From positions 1-8,279 of the forward strand of contig JAKOUL010000040.1 of assembly GCA_029776735.1 (NCBI GenBank): a stretch of 8,279 nt of DNA, given 5' to 3'. How positions within the stretch are numbered: position 1 is the first letter of the stretch; the number at the start of each line of letters is the position of its first letter. Shown piece by piece: positions 1 to 5,630 of this stretch. Both the position numbers and the translations under genes were made by a program. Under the pieces are notes generated by a model. It was not told the DNA's origin. It searched no databases and was given only the letters and a program-made list of their open reading frames with translations. The DNA comes from Dictyoglomota bacterium (GTDB lineage Bacteria; Dictyoglomota; Dictyoglomia; Dictyoglomales; Dictyoglomaceae).

Positions 1-891
1 ACTCCTATATTCTCTTTAGGAATCGGAGAAGAAGCTTTAAGGGAGTCACCTCAAACAGTGGATATCATACTAAGAATAGAAAAGGAAGGATATCAAGGTA
101 GAGAATACTTTAATTTTTATCTGGAAGAGTGGAAAGAATCAGAGGTAGCAGAAAAAACTATTAAGAGGGAAAAAGTAAAGGCAATACTTTATTTTTTGGA
201 AAATGAGTTGGAAAAGAGAAATCTTTTGGAGGAGATAAAGAAAAGAAATAAAAAATATGTTATTGTATCGCCTCTTTGGAATAAAAATTTTTGGGAGGAT
301 AAGATTTTTTCTCCATGGGACACTGATTTCTATTCTTCTTTAAAAAAAGATGTGGTTATTCTATGGGATGATTCAGAACTTTTCTTATTAGAAGAATTTT
401 CTCAAAGATTTTTAAATATAGTTAAGAATCTTAAAAATCCTATCATCTTTCTTTCTTCTCTTAAGAATGAAGAGAAAAGACTTTTCCTCTCTGATCTTTT
501 AGGAATTAGAAATTTAAGATATCCGAAGAGAGTGTTTACTCCTGGTTTTACTGATGGAAGGTTTTCTAAGGATAGAGATAAAGATACTCAGCTTTTTGAG
601 GGAAGAGATGTATATTTTTATCCTGGAAAATGTCCTGATAGGGTTTATAAATATTTAGTCTTTCTAAAGCCTCCTCTTACTGAAATGGAGTTCTTTAGGT
701 GGGGAGGATTAGGGAAACATGTTATCCTTCTTTTTGGTAAAGATGAATTTATTGATAGTTATAAAAGAGCTCATGATATTCTAAAAGATTTAGAACCAGA
801 AGAAAGAGATTTTTTTAAAGATCTGTTTCAGAACTTTCTTCTATTTCTTCAAAAGGCTCGTCCCTCAGAGATATATTCCCTTCTTCTTTAG
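1..891 (+). CDS. recJ: RecJ-like single-strand DNA 5'-3' exonuclease, C-terminal part (5' end outside window)
   Basis: The frame is open from the first base, so this is the 3' end of a longer gene (296 residues seen) and the GTG at 58 is just an internal Val codon. Residues 4-48 resemble the end of the RecJ core and its OB fold: an FSLGIGEEAL stretch, then VDIILRIEKEGYQGREYFNF, matching the RecJ pattern 'VDIAFRLEINEWNG...LQL'. The remaining ~240 residues look like the extra C-terminal domain found in Firmicutes and Thermus RecJ proteins (ssDNA-exonuc_C type): alternating strands and helices, with a VYKYLVFLKPPLTEMEF segment. The DHH/DHHA1 catalytic motifs would lie upstream and cannot be checked. 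Known role: 5'-3' degradation of single-stranded DNA in recombination and repair. The 3' end overlaps the convergent trmI gene by 77 bp. The RecJ call rests mainly on the OB-fold match; the C-terminal domain match is weaker. Confidence 0.7.
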   Translation, partial: TPIFSLGIGEEALRESPQTVDIILRIEKEGYQGREYFNFYLEEWKESEVAEKTIKREKVKAILYFLENELEKRNLLEEIKKRNKKYVIVSPLWNKNFWEDKIFSPWDTDFYSSLKKDVVILWDDSELFLLEEFSQRFLNIVKNLKNPIIFLSSLKNEEKRLFLSDLLGIRNLRYPKRVFTPGFTDGRFSKDRDKDTQLFEGRDVYFYPGKCPDRVYKYLVFLKPPLTEMEFFRWGGLGKHVILLFGKDEFIDSYKRAHDILKDLEPEERDFFKDLFQNFLLFLQKARPSEIYSLLL

Positions 892-1675
892 GTAAGACTT
901 TTCTTGCAATAGTTAAAAATGCTGTATGGGCAACCATTCTATGAAAAGGTCTTACAGAAAATCCTTCAATTTGCCAGGGTCTTAATAGTACTTCTATAAC
1001 CTCAATAAAAGTAAAAGAGTTAAATGTTTGCAATGCTTCTACTGTTTTTTGAGCTTGAATTATTGTTGGTGTATAGGATAAGAAAATCCCTCCAGGTCTT
1101 AGAGCTTTCTCTGTATGTTCAATAACCCTCCAAGGCTCAGGTAAATCTAAAATTATCCTATCTAAATTTTCATCTTCAATACCTTCATATATATCTTTCA
1201 GTCTTAATATATGATTATCTTTTCTTCCAAGAAAATTCTCTATATTATTTAATGCTCTTTCAGCAAAATCCTCCCTTACTTCATAGGAGATTACAGTGCC
1301 TGTTTCTCCTACTGCTTGAAGTAAGGCAATGGTGAGGGCTCCAGAGCCAATTCCAGCTTCTAATACTCTTGCCCCAGGATATATATCTGCCCATACTAAG
1401 ATAATTCCTATATCCTTAGGGTATATTATTTGAGCACCACGAGGCATTTCCAAAACAAAATCGGAGTAAGTAGGTCTAAGTACTAAGAGATTCCCACCTT
1501 GGGATGATTTTACAATGGTACCTTCTTCTTGTCCTATAATCTGGTTATGGGATATATAGCCTTTATTGTAATGGAATGTTCCATCTTTTTCTAATTGGAC
1601 TAAGTGTCTCCTTTTCCCTTCCCACAGTATAACCCATTCTCCTTCACTTAACTTTCCCTTTCTTCTTATCTTCAT
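815..1675 (-). CDS. trmI: tRNA (adenine-58-N1)-methyltransferase TrmI
   Basis: A SAM-dependent Rossmann methyltransferase that makes m1A at position 58 of the tRNA T-loop, a modification important for tRNA stability in thermophiles; family members are tetramers. The small beta-rich N-terminal domain (residues ~1-75) has the family segment FHYNKGYISHNQIIG. YPKD (86-89) precedes SAM motif I VLEAGIGSGALT (104-115), and the acidic E132 follows in ISYEVRE. The family motif DLPEPW is at 177-182, PGGIFLSYTPTIIQ at 194-207, and the C-terminal signature RPFHRMVAHTAFL at 242-254. At 286 aa it is slightly long: the conserved fold ends near residue 259, and an acidic tail of ~25 residues is encoded antisense to the end of recJ. 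Its ATG overlaps the polX TGA (ATGA), implying translational coupling, with AAAAGGA just upstream as a modest ribosome binding site. The family assignment is firm. Confidence 0.93.
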   Translation of the reverse strand: MKIRRKGKLSEGEWVILWEGKRRHLVQLEKDGTFHYNKGYISHNQIIGQEEGTIVKSSQGGNLLVLRPTYSDFVLEMPRGAQIIYPKDIGIILVWADIYPGARVLEAGIGSGALTIALLQAVGETGTVISYEVREDFAERALNNIENFLGRKDNHILRLKDIYEGIEDENLDRIILDLPEPWRVIEHTEKALRPGGIFLSYTPTIIQAQKTVEALQTFNSFTFIEVIEVLLRPWQIEGFSVRPFHRMVAHTAFLTIARKVLPKEEGNISLRDEPFEEIEESSETDL

Positions 1676-3414
1676 TTTTCCTTTTTATATCTCTTTAGTT
1701 TCAATTTTGCTTCTTCCCAAGGATAAGTATTTATCACATCTTCTTTTCTTAGCCATGCTCTTCTTGCTACTGATATTCCATACTTAATTAAAGCATAACT
1801 TCTTATATCATGGCTGTCAGTACCTATGGATAAAAATATCCCGTATTTTTCTCTTGCAACTCTGGCATCTATATCACATAGATCTAATCTATCGGGTTGT
1901 GCATTTATCTCTAATACAGTCCCTGTCTCTTTTGCACATTGTAATATAGTAGGAAGATCTACCTCGTACGCAGGTCTTTTGTTTATTAATCTTCCAGTAG
2001 GATGACTGATAATATCTACCAGTGGATTTCTTATAGCAGATATTAATCTTTCAGTTATCCTCTCTTTTGGTTGTTTAAATCCAGAATGTAATCCTGCAAT
2101 AACTAAATCAAATTTTTTAAGAGTCTCTTCAGGAAGATCTATACTTCCATCACTTAATATATTTGCTTCAATACTGTGTAGAATTCTGAAATCTCTATAT
2201 TTTTTGTTTAATTCGTAGATCTCTGCCTTTTGCTTTTCTATCTGCTCAGGAGTAAGCCCTCCTGCAACTCCTAAAGCTTGGCTGTGATCTGAAATAACCA
2301 CATATTTATACCCTAAACGATAAGCAGCCTCTACCATCTCTTCCAATGAATTTGCTCCATCACTCCAATCGGTATGTGCATGCATATCACCTAAGATATC
2401 CTTTTCCTCTATTAATATAGGTATATTTCCTTCCATAGCAGCTTCAATTTCCCCTTGATCCTCTCGCAATTCAGGAGGGATATATTCCAAACCTAATATT
2501 TCATATATCTCTTCTTCTTTTTCTCCACAGAGTTTTTGGTTATCACTTAAACGAAATACCCCATATTCATTGATCTTAAGCCCCTTTTTTAGGGCAAGCT
2601 CTCGGAGTTTTATATTATGAGCTTTTGAGCCTGTAAAGTATTGAAGAGCTGCTCCAAAAGAGGGCTTATCTACTACTCTAAAGTCTACCTGAATACCAGG
2701 ATCTACTACTATACTTGTTTTTGTATTGCCTGCTACTAAAATACTTTTAAGAATTGGAAGATTTTTTAAAACCTGATTTACCTTTTCCATATCTTGAGTA
2801 GTAATAAGTATATCAATATCTCCAATAGTTTCCTTTCTCCTTCTCACGCTTCCTGCAGGTACAATATTTTCTACAAAAGGATATGGAGAAAGGTATGAAA
2901 CAATCTCTTCCACCAAAGGTAGAGCAACTCCAAGGAGTATTCTCTCTGGCATTGCTTGTCTCTCTTTTAGTTCTTTAATACTTTCTAAAATATTTTGTTC
3001 TACCTTAGGTCCTAATCTGGGAAGTAATCTGATTTTTCCTTCTTTTGCAGCTTTTTCTAAGGACTCAATATCTTTTATTCCCAGCTCAGTATAAAGACGG
3101 TATGCAAGTTTTGGTCCAATACCAGGGATTTTTAAGAGTTCTAAAAGCTCTGGTGGTATTTCTTTTTTTAATTCTTCTAAATATGTAATCTTTCCTGTGG
3201 TGAGATATTCTTTTATTTTTTGTCCTATACTTTCTCCAATACCTTTTATTTGGTTAAGTTTCCCCTCTTTAAAAAGCTTTTCAATGTCTTCAGTTAAGTT
3301 TTCTATTCTTCTTGCAGCTTCTTCGTATGCTGCAATCTTATACTTATTCTCCCCCTTTATCTCTAAAAGAGTTGCAATCTCATCTAAAATTTGAGCAACT
3401 TCTTTATTTTTCAT
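1672..3414 (-). CDS. polX: DNA polymerase/3'-5' exonuclease PolX (family X polymerase with PHP domain)
   Basis: A 580-aa bacterial family X repair polymerase, normal in length and domain order. The N-terminal 8-kDa-like region has helix-hairpin-helix motifs KGIGESIGQKI (57-67) and PGIGPK (97-102). The polymerase palm has the nucleotidyltransferase signature GSVRRRKETIGDIDIL (188-203), with catalytic D199 and D201 and a third Asp, D244, in VDFRVV. YFTGSKAHNIKLRELA (259-274) and NEYGVF (282-287) are typical of the family. The PHP exonuclease domain starts near 341 and keeps its metal ligands: H345 and H347 (MHAHTDWSDG), D376/H377 (SDHS), E416, H443 (GLHSG), H471 (SHPTGR), and D533/H535 (GTDSH). 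Both activities should therefore be intact. Known role: short-gap filling and 3' end processing in base excision repair, in the cytoplasm. The start lacks a ribosome binding site but lies one -10 spacing from a promoter, suggesting a leaderless mRNA. It is followed by trmI in an ATGA overlap. Confidence 0.96.
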   Translation of the reverse strand: MKNKEVAQILDEIATLLEIKGENKYKIAAYEEAARRIENLTEDIEKLFKEGKLNQIKGIGESIGQKIKEYLTTGKITYLEELKKEIPPELLELLKIPGIGPKLAYRLYTELGIKDIESLEKAAKEGKIRLLPRLGPKVEQNILESIKELKERQAMPERILLGVALPLVEEIVSYLSPYPFVENIVPAGSVRRRKETIGDIDILITTQDMEKVNQVLKNLPILKSILVAGNTKTSIVVDPGIQVDFRVVDKPSFGAALQYFTGSKAHNIKLRELALKKGLKINEYGVFRLSDNQKLCGEKEEEIYEILGLEYIPPELREDQGEIEAAMEGNIPILIEEKDILGDMHAHTDWSDGANSLEEMVEAAYRLGYKYVVISDHSQALGVAGGLTPEQIEKQKAEIYELNKKYRDFRILHSIEANILSDGSIDLPEETLKKFDLVIAGLHSGFKQPKERITERLISAIRNPLVDIISHPTGRLINKRPAYEVDLPTILQCAKETGTVLEINAQPDRLDLCDIDARVAREKYGIFLSIGTDSHDIRSYALIKYGISVARRAWLRKEDVINTYPWEEAKLKLKRYKKEK

Positions 3415-3420
3415 AGTTTA

Positions 3421-3429
3421 ATTATACCA
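3421..3429 (-). promoter_or_regulatory. Extended -10 promoter for polX-trmI (leaderless start)
   Basis: On the minus strand this reads TGGTATAAT: a perfect TATAAT with the TGn extension, six bases before the polX ATG. Standard spacing puts transcription start on the A of that ATG (3414). There is no Shine-Dalgarno sequence and no convincing -35 box at 16-18 bp. It fills the 23-bp gap after the upstream hydrolase gene, whose coding end lies just upstream. polX could also be read through from that gene. Confidence 0.6.
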
Positions 3430-3437
3430 TAGGGTTA

Positions 3438-4166
3438 TTATTTATAATTTAGTACCCAAATTTCAGTTTCCTTTGGTAGGTCATCTTTTGAGATTTTTAA
3501 CGTAGAAGTATTGTAAGTTTTAACCTTAAAATCTTTTATTAACTTTAAAAAATCATCTAAAGGAGATATAGGCCAGTCTTTAGTATATTCAGTTTTATAA
3601 TGCATTGGAATTGCAATCTTTGGTTTTATCTCTTTAATTAATTCTACTGCATCAGCTTGATTTAAAGTATAGAATCCTCCCACAGGTATAATTAGTATAT
3701 CTACCTTTCCCATCTGCTCTAATTCTTTCTCAGAAAGTAATGTCCCTATGTCACCCAGATGTACAATTTTAATTCCATCACCTTCTATTACAGTTATACT
3801 ATCCTTTCCTCTTTTAGATCCCTTTGCATCATCATGATAAGTGGGGATATTCCAAATTTTTATTCCCTTATAGGTTTTATTAAATAAATTCCAATCTTTA
3901 CCTCCATTTTTTGTCCCTACTAAGATTTCTACCTTTCCTTCTACAAATTTTGGATTGTAATGATCATCATGTTCATGGGAAGATATCATTAAATCTGCTG
4001 TAGTTTTTGGCATAGGATATGCTGATGAATATGGATCAATGATTAATGAAAATCCATTTTCAAATGTAATTCGGAAGCAAGAATGGCCAAAATATTTAAT
4101 TTCTAAAGCAAACGTAAAAGAGACAAGAGATATCAATATGATGAAAAGGAATATAAAGCTCTTCAT
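3438..4166 (-). CDS. Secreted metallo-beta-lactamase-fold hydrolase (UlaG / UPF0173-like)
   Basis: A 242-aa protein starting with a signal peptide: MKSF, a hydrophobic core, and likely cleavage after A20 in SFTFA-LE. It follows the short UlaG/UPF0173 type of the MBL fold. YFGHSCFRI (25-33) is the first strand with H28. LIIDPY (41-46) precedes the metal motif SSHEHDDH (62-69; H64, H66, D68, H69). H111 lies in PTYHDD, HLGD is at 136-139, and IPMHYKT (186-192) supplies the last ligand, H189. All expected metal ligands are visible, so an active dinuclear metallohydrolase is likely; the substrate is unknown. Related proteins without signal peptides are cytoplasmic, so an exported version is less usual. 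A GGGGAGG ribosome binding site lies 8 bases before the ATG. polX begins 23 bp after its stop on the same strand. The fold is confident; the role is not assigned. Confidence 0.85.
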   Translation of the reverse strand: MKSFIFLFIILISLVSFTFALEIKYFGHSCFRITFENGFSLIIDPYSSAYPMPKTTADLMISSHEHDDHYNPKFVEGKVEILVGTKNGGKDWNLFNKTYKGIKIWNIPTYHDDAKGSKRGKDSITVIEGDGIKIVHLGDIGTLLSEKELEQMGKVDILIIPVGGFYTLNQADAVELIKEIKPKIAIPMHYKTEYTKDWPISPLDDFLKLIKDFKVKTYNTSTLKISKDDLPKETEIWVLNYK

Positions 4167-4228
4167 ATTAAATTCCTCCCCTTATATAGTCTTTATTTAA
4201 TTATACATCTTGTAATTTTGGTAAAGAT

Positions 4229-4237
4229 ATTATAACA
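4229..4237 (-). promoter_or_regulatory. Extended -10 promoter candidate for the MBL-fold gene
   Basis: The minus strand reads TGTTATAAT, a consensus -10 with TGn extension, predicting a start near 4222 and a 5' leader of ~56 nt containing the strong ribosome binding site. A second TATAAT (4200-4205, minus) could instead start the transcript near 4193. Neither has a good -35 match. The 112-bp divergent gap must also hold the plus-strand promoter of the Clp-N gene, for which only weak candidates are visible (for example TTGTAA at 4210 with TAACAT at 4233). Confidence 0.4.
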
Positions 4238-4278
4238 TTAATACAAATCTGTGATGGGTTAAGGGGAGGGGAATACTA

Positions 4279-4695
4279 ATGAAGACTTTTAAGATTAAAG
4301 CAGAAAAAGTCTTTTTATCTGCTGAAGAACAAGTCTTACGTTTTAATTCTCCAGCTCTTGATGCAGAGCATATTCTTTTAGCATTAGTAGATGATTCTAA
4401 TAACTATGCATGTAAGATCTTAAAGAAATTAGGCATTGATCTTGGATCTTTAAAAAGAGACCTTGAGGATGCAATTAAAAAATCAGCCACAGGACATTAC
4501 GACCTCTATCCTATTACTCCAAGAATAGATAAAATCTTAGTATATGCTCAGGAATTTGCAGAAAAATCTGGAAATAAATCCATAGATACAGAGCATATAT
4601 TATTTGGAATATTAAAAGAAAATACTTCTTTAGCAAGTAAAATGTTATATAGTAAGGGAATAGACTTAGATAAAATAGCCTCTGAGATTAAATAA
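4279..4695 (+). CDS. Stand-alone Clp N-terminal (double Clp repeat) domain protein
   Basis: A 138-aa protein made only of the two alpha-helical Clp repeats that form the N-terminal domain of ClpA/ClpC/ClpB. Repeat 1 is at about 4-65 (FKIKAEKVFLSAEEQVLRF... DAEHILLALV ... ILKKLGIDLGSL). Repeat 2 is at about 79-138 (ITPRIDKILVYAQEFAEKSG ... DTEHILFGIL ... KGIDLDKI). The stop follows immediately, with no AAA+ ATPase module, Walker motifs or zinc finger, and the next plus-strand sequence has no Clp remnant, so it does not look like a broken clpC. In Clp chaperones this domain binds substrates and adaptors. By inference, a free copy could bind adaptors or substrates, or dock on ClpC/ClpP assemblies as plant ClpT proteins do. 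A very strong ribosome binding site (AGGGGAGGGG) ends 7 bases before the ATG. It is divergent from the MBL gene and appears monocistronic. Confidence 0.85.
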   Translation: MKTFKIKAEKVFLSAEEQVLRFNSPALDAEHILLALVDDSNNYACKILKKLGIDLGSLKRDLEDAIKKSATGHYDLYPITPRIDKILVYAQEFAEKSGNKSIDTEHILFGILKENTSLASKMLYSKGIDLDKIASEIK

Positions 4696-4734
4696 AATCC
4701 TTTTTAATTATCCTATTTATTTTTTGGTTTATAC

Positions 4735-4769
4735 AAAAACGGGCTTTAGGATAACCCCAAAACCCAAAG
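4735..4769 (-). terminator. Possible rho-independent terminator after the PQQ-repeat pseudogene
   Basis: On the minus strand CTTTGGG (4769-4763) can pair with CCTAAAG (4750-4744), including one G-U pair, across a 12-base loop. CCC and then GTTTTT follow. The stem is short and the T-run is three bases away, so this is weak. In the plus direction the stem has an A-C mismatch, so it suits the minus-strand gene better. I see no other terminator in the 81 bp between the two convergent genes. Confidence 0.3.
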
Positions 4770-4776
4770 TTAGATT

Positions 4777-5247
4777 TTATTTATTTTCAAAAGGATATGG
4801 CCCAGAATTTCCATTGGCATCCATTTTTATTACATATACATCATGAGTTCCAGCTCCAAAGGAATCTGTATAAGCAGTAGCAATGTATCCGCCATCGGCT
4901 GTTTGCCAGATAGAATATACTTTTTCATCGTGCTCTTTACCGTAGTTTTTTTGCCATGATAACTTTCCATTCTTATCAATTTTTAATACATATACATCAG
5001 CATTACCAAGTCCAAAGGAACATGTGTATCCAGCAACGATGTAGTCACCTTCCTTTGTCTGCTGTATAGAATATGCTTCATCCCAATTATCTTTACCATA
5101 AGTTTTCTACCATGTTATTACATTGATGGGGACTTCTTTTTTTGTGATCTCAGATGTAGTTGAGGTGATGGTTTCCTGAGCTATGGAGATGGAAGCAAGG
5201 AGAATGAGAGAGATAGACAAGAAGAGAATTTTGGATCTTTTTTTCAT
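4777..5247 (-). pseudogene. Secreted PQQ-like beta-propeller repeat protein, interrupted by an in-frame TAG
   Basis: The minus-strand ATG at 5247 follows a GGGGGT ribosome binding site and opens a frame that reads 46 codons, hits TAG (5107-5109, codon 47), then continues in the same frame for 109 codons to a TAA at 4777-4779. The first 23 residues are a signal peptide (MKKRSK, hydrophobic stretch, ISIA-QE). From residue 46 there are two tandem 52-residue repeats: W*KTYGKDN...AYSIQQT...YIVAGYT.SFG...DVYVLKID and WQKNYGKEH...VYSIWQT...YIATAYT.SFG...DVYVIKMD. The stop falls exactly where repeat 2 has Gln (CAA), so a CAG-to-TAG change explains it. No ATG, GTG or TTG occurs in frame after the stop until near the end, so the distal part has no start of its own. 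Two blades are too few for a closed propeller, so the gene was probably already a shortened copy of a longer family member. Sequencing error or readthrough remain alternatives. Confidence 0.8.
4801..5112 (-). repeat. Two tandem 156-bp coding repeats (PQQ-like blades)
   Basis: Units at 4957-5112 and 4801-4956 on the minus strand each encode 52 residues. They align without gaps and share about half of their amino acids, including Y-G-K, YSI-x-QT, YI, YT-x-SFG, DVYV-x-K-x-D and NG. Nucleotide similarity is visible by eye, for example the shared GATGTATATGTA. They are typical units of secreted WD/PQQ-like repeat proteins. Confidence 0.8.
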
Positions 5248-5284
5248 ATTTATACCCCCTATATAAAAATTTAATTTCAATATA

Positions 5285-5290
5285 ATTATA
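5285..5290 (-). promoter_or_regulatory. -10 box of the PQQ-repeat gene
   Basis: A perfect TATAAT on the minus strand predicts a start near 5278, giving a ~31-nt leader with the GGGGGT ribosome binding site. No -35 hexamer is recognisable 16-18 bp upstream (ACTTCT at 17 bp). That position is instead covered by the CRP/FNR-like site, which fits an activator-dependent promoter. Confidence 0.5.
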
Positions 5291-5310
5291 ATCCAGAAAA
5301 AATCTAAAGA

Positions 5311-5326
5311 AGTGATCTATGTCACA
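5311..5326. promoter_or_regulatory. CRP/FNR-family operator (TGTGA-N6-TCACT)
   Basis: The minus strand reads TGTGA CATAGA TCACT, matching the CRP consensus half-sites TGTGA-N6-TCACA at 9 of 10 positions with the correct 6-bp spacer. Its centre (5318/5319) lies about 40.5 bp upstream of the start predicted from the TATAAT, one base from the classical class II activator position (-41.5). The site follows from the sequence; which CRP/FNR-family regulator binds it is unknown. Confidence 0.55.
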
Positions 5327-5395
5327 TACTTAATAAAGTGAAGTGTCTTGTTAAATAAACGTTTAGAAAATCGGAGATTGTTTAAATTATTTATT

Positions 5396-5470
5396 TGGTG
5401 GAGGCGATGGGACTTGAACCCACGACCTCTTGCGTGCGAAGCAAGCGCTCTCCCACTGAGCTACGCCCCC
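5396..5470 (-). tRNA. tRNA-Ala (anticodon CGC)
   Basis: A complete 75-nt cloverleaf on the minus strand with encoded CCA. The acceptor is GGGGGCG/CGCCTCC, the D stem GCTC/GAGC with a short 7-base loop, the anticodon stem CTTGC/GCAAG with loop TTCGCAC (anticodon CGC, reading GCG), and the T arm GTGGG-TTCAAGT-CCCAT. The acceptor has the G3:U70 wobble that identifies alanine tRNAs, and the discriminator is A73. Its promoter is visible directly upstream. No clear terminator follows, so transcription may run toward the PQQ-repeat pseudogene on the same strand. Confidence 0.97.
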
Positions 5471-5486
5471 AATAACATACATCTAA

Positions 5487-5516
5487 AGTTTATCTTTTAA
5501 GGATAACCCTTGTCAA
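5487..5516 (-). promoter_or_regulatory. Promoter of tRNA-Ala
   Basis: On the minus strand a perfect TTGACA (5516-5511) is followed 18 bp later by TAAACT (5492-5487, 4 of 6 matches). This predicts a start near 5480, about ten bases before the mature tRNA 5' end at 5470, a sensible short leader for RNase P. The -35 overlaps a plus-strand -35-like hexamer. Confidence 0.6.
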
Positions 5517-5538
5517 ATTTTTGGGCGTAGAATAAAGT
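5510..5538 (+). promoter_or_regulatory. Candidate promoter of the ABC-TolC operon, overlapping the tRNA promoter
   Basis: TTGTCA (5510-5515, 5 of 6) and TAAAGT (5533-5538, 4 of 6) are 17 bp apart. The hexamer covers five of the six bases of the divergent tRNA TTGACA. It would give a leader of ~85 nt. Other -10-like sequences nearby (TATAAA at 5550, TCTAAT at 5581) could be used instead, so the exact promoter is uncertain. Confidence 0.35.
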
Positions 5539-5539
5539 A

Positions 5540-5553
5540 TATAGATTTCTATA
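5540..5553. repeat. Perfect 14-bp palindrome upstream of the efflux operon
   Basis: TATAGA-TT-TCTATA is a perfect inverted repeat just downstream of the candidate -10 box, about where a repressor operator would overlap the transcription start. It is short and AT-only apart from one G and one C, so chance is possible. Confidence 0.25.
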
Positions 5554-5610
5554 AATTGAATATTTTTTTATTTTTGTTCGTCTAATAGCCTAAAAAGATA
5601 AGAAACTTTA

Positions 5611-5621
5611 GAAAGGGTGTG
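5611..5621 (+). promoter_or_regulatory. Ribosome binding site that favours the ATG start of the ABC gene
   Basis: GAAAGGGTGTG matches the full anti-Shine-Dalgarno complement GAAAGGAGGTG at 9 of 11 positions. It overlaps the GTG at 5619, which therefore cannot use it, and ends 9 bases before the ATG at 5631. This supports the shorter protein. Confidence 0.5.
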
Positions 5622-5630
5622 GTAGAAAAG

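Noticed and set aside
58..60. GTG as a true start of the first plus-strand gene
   Set aside because: The frame is open to base 1 and the codons before it already match RecJ (FSLGIGEEAL), so GTG is an internal Val; there is also no ribosome binding site before it.
3197..3394. 65-codon plus-strand open frame inside polX
   Set aside because: It is antisense to the well-conserved helix-hairpin-helix region of PolX, lacks a ribosome binding site and resembles no protein family; it is a shadow.
4167..4278. Heat-shock operator (CIRCE-type) before the Clp-domain gene
   Set aside because: No TTAGCACTC/GAGTGCTAA pair or other long inverted repeat is present; TGTGATGG at 4250 has no matching TCACA half-site.
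4696..4776. Hidden small gene in the gap between the Clp-domain gene and the PQQ pseudogene
   Set aside because: It is only 81 bp and AT-rich, with no ribosome binding site or start in either direction; it is better explained as a shared 3' region with a weak hairpin.
4801..5112. Tandem repeat as a CRISPR array or mobile-element end
   Set aside because: The 156-bp units are coding, in frame, without spacers, and encode PQQ-like blades, so they are protein repeats.
5340..5395. Terminator after tRNA-Ala
   Set aside because: Only a 4-bp stem (AATC-TCC-GATT on minus) is present, without a T-run, so nothing supports termination here.
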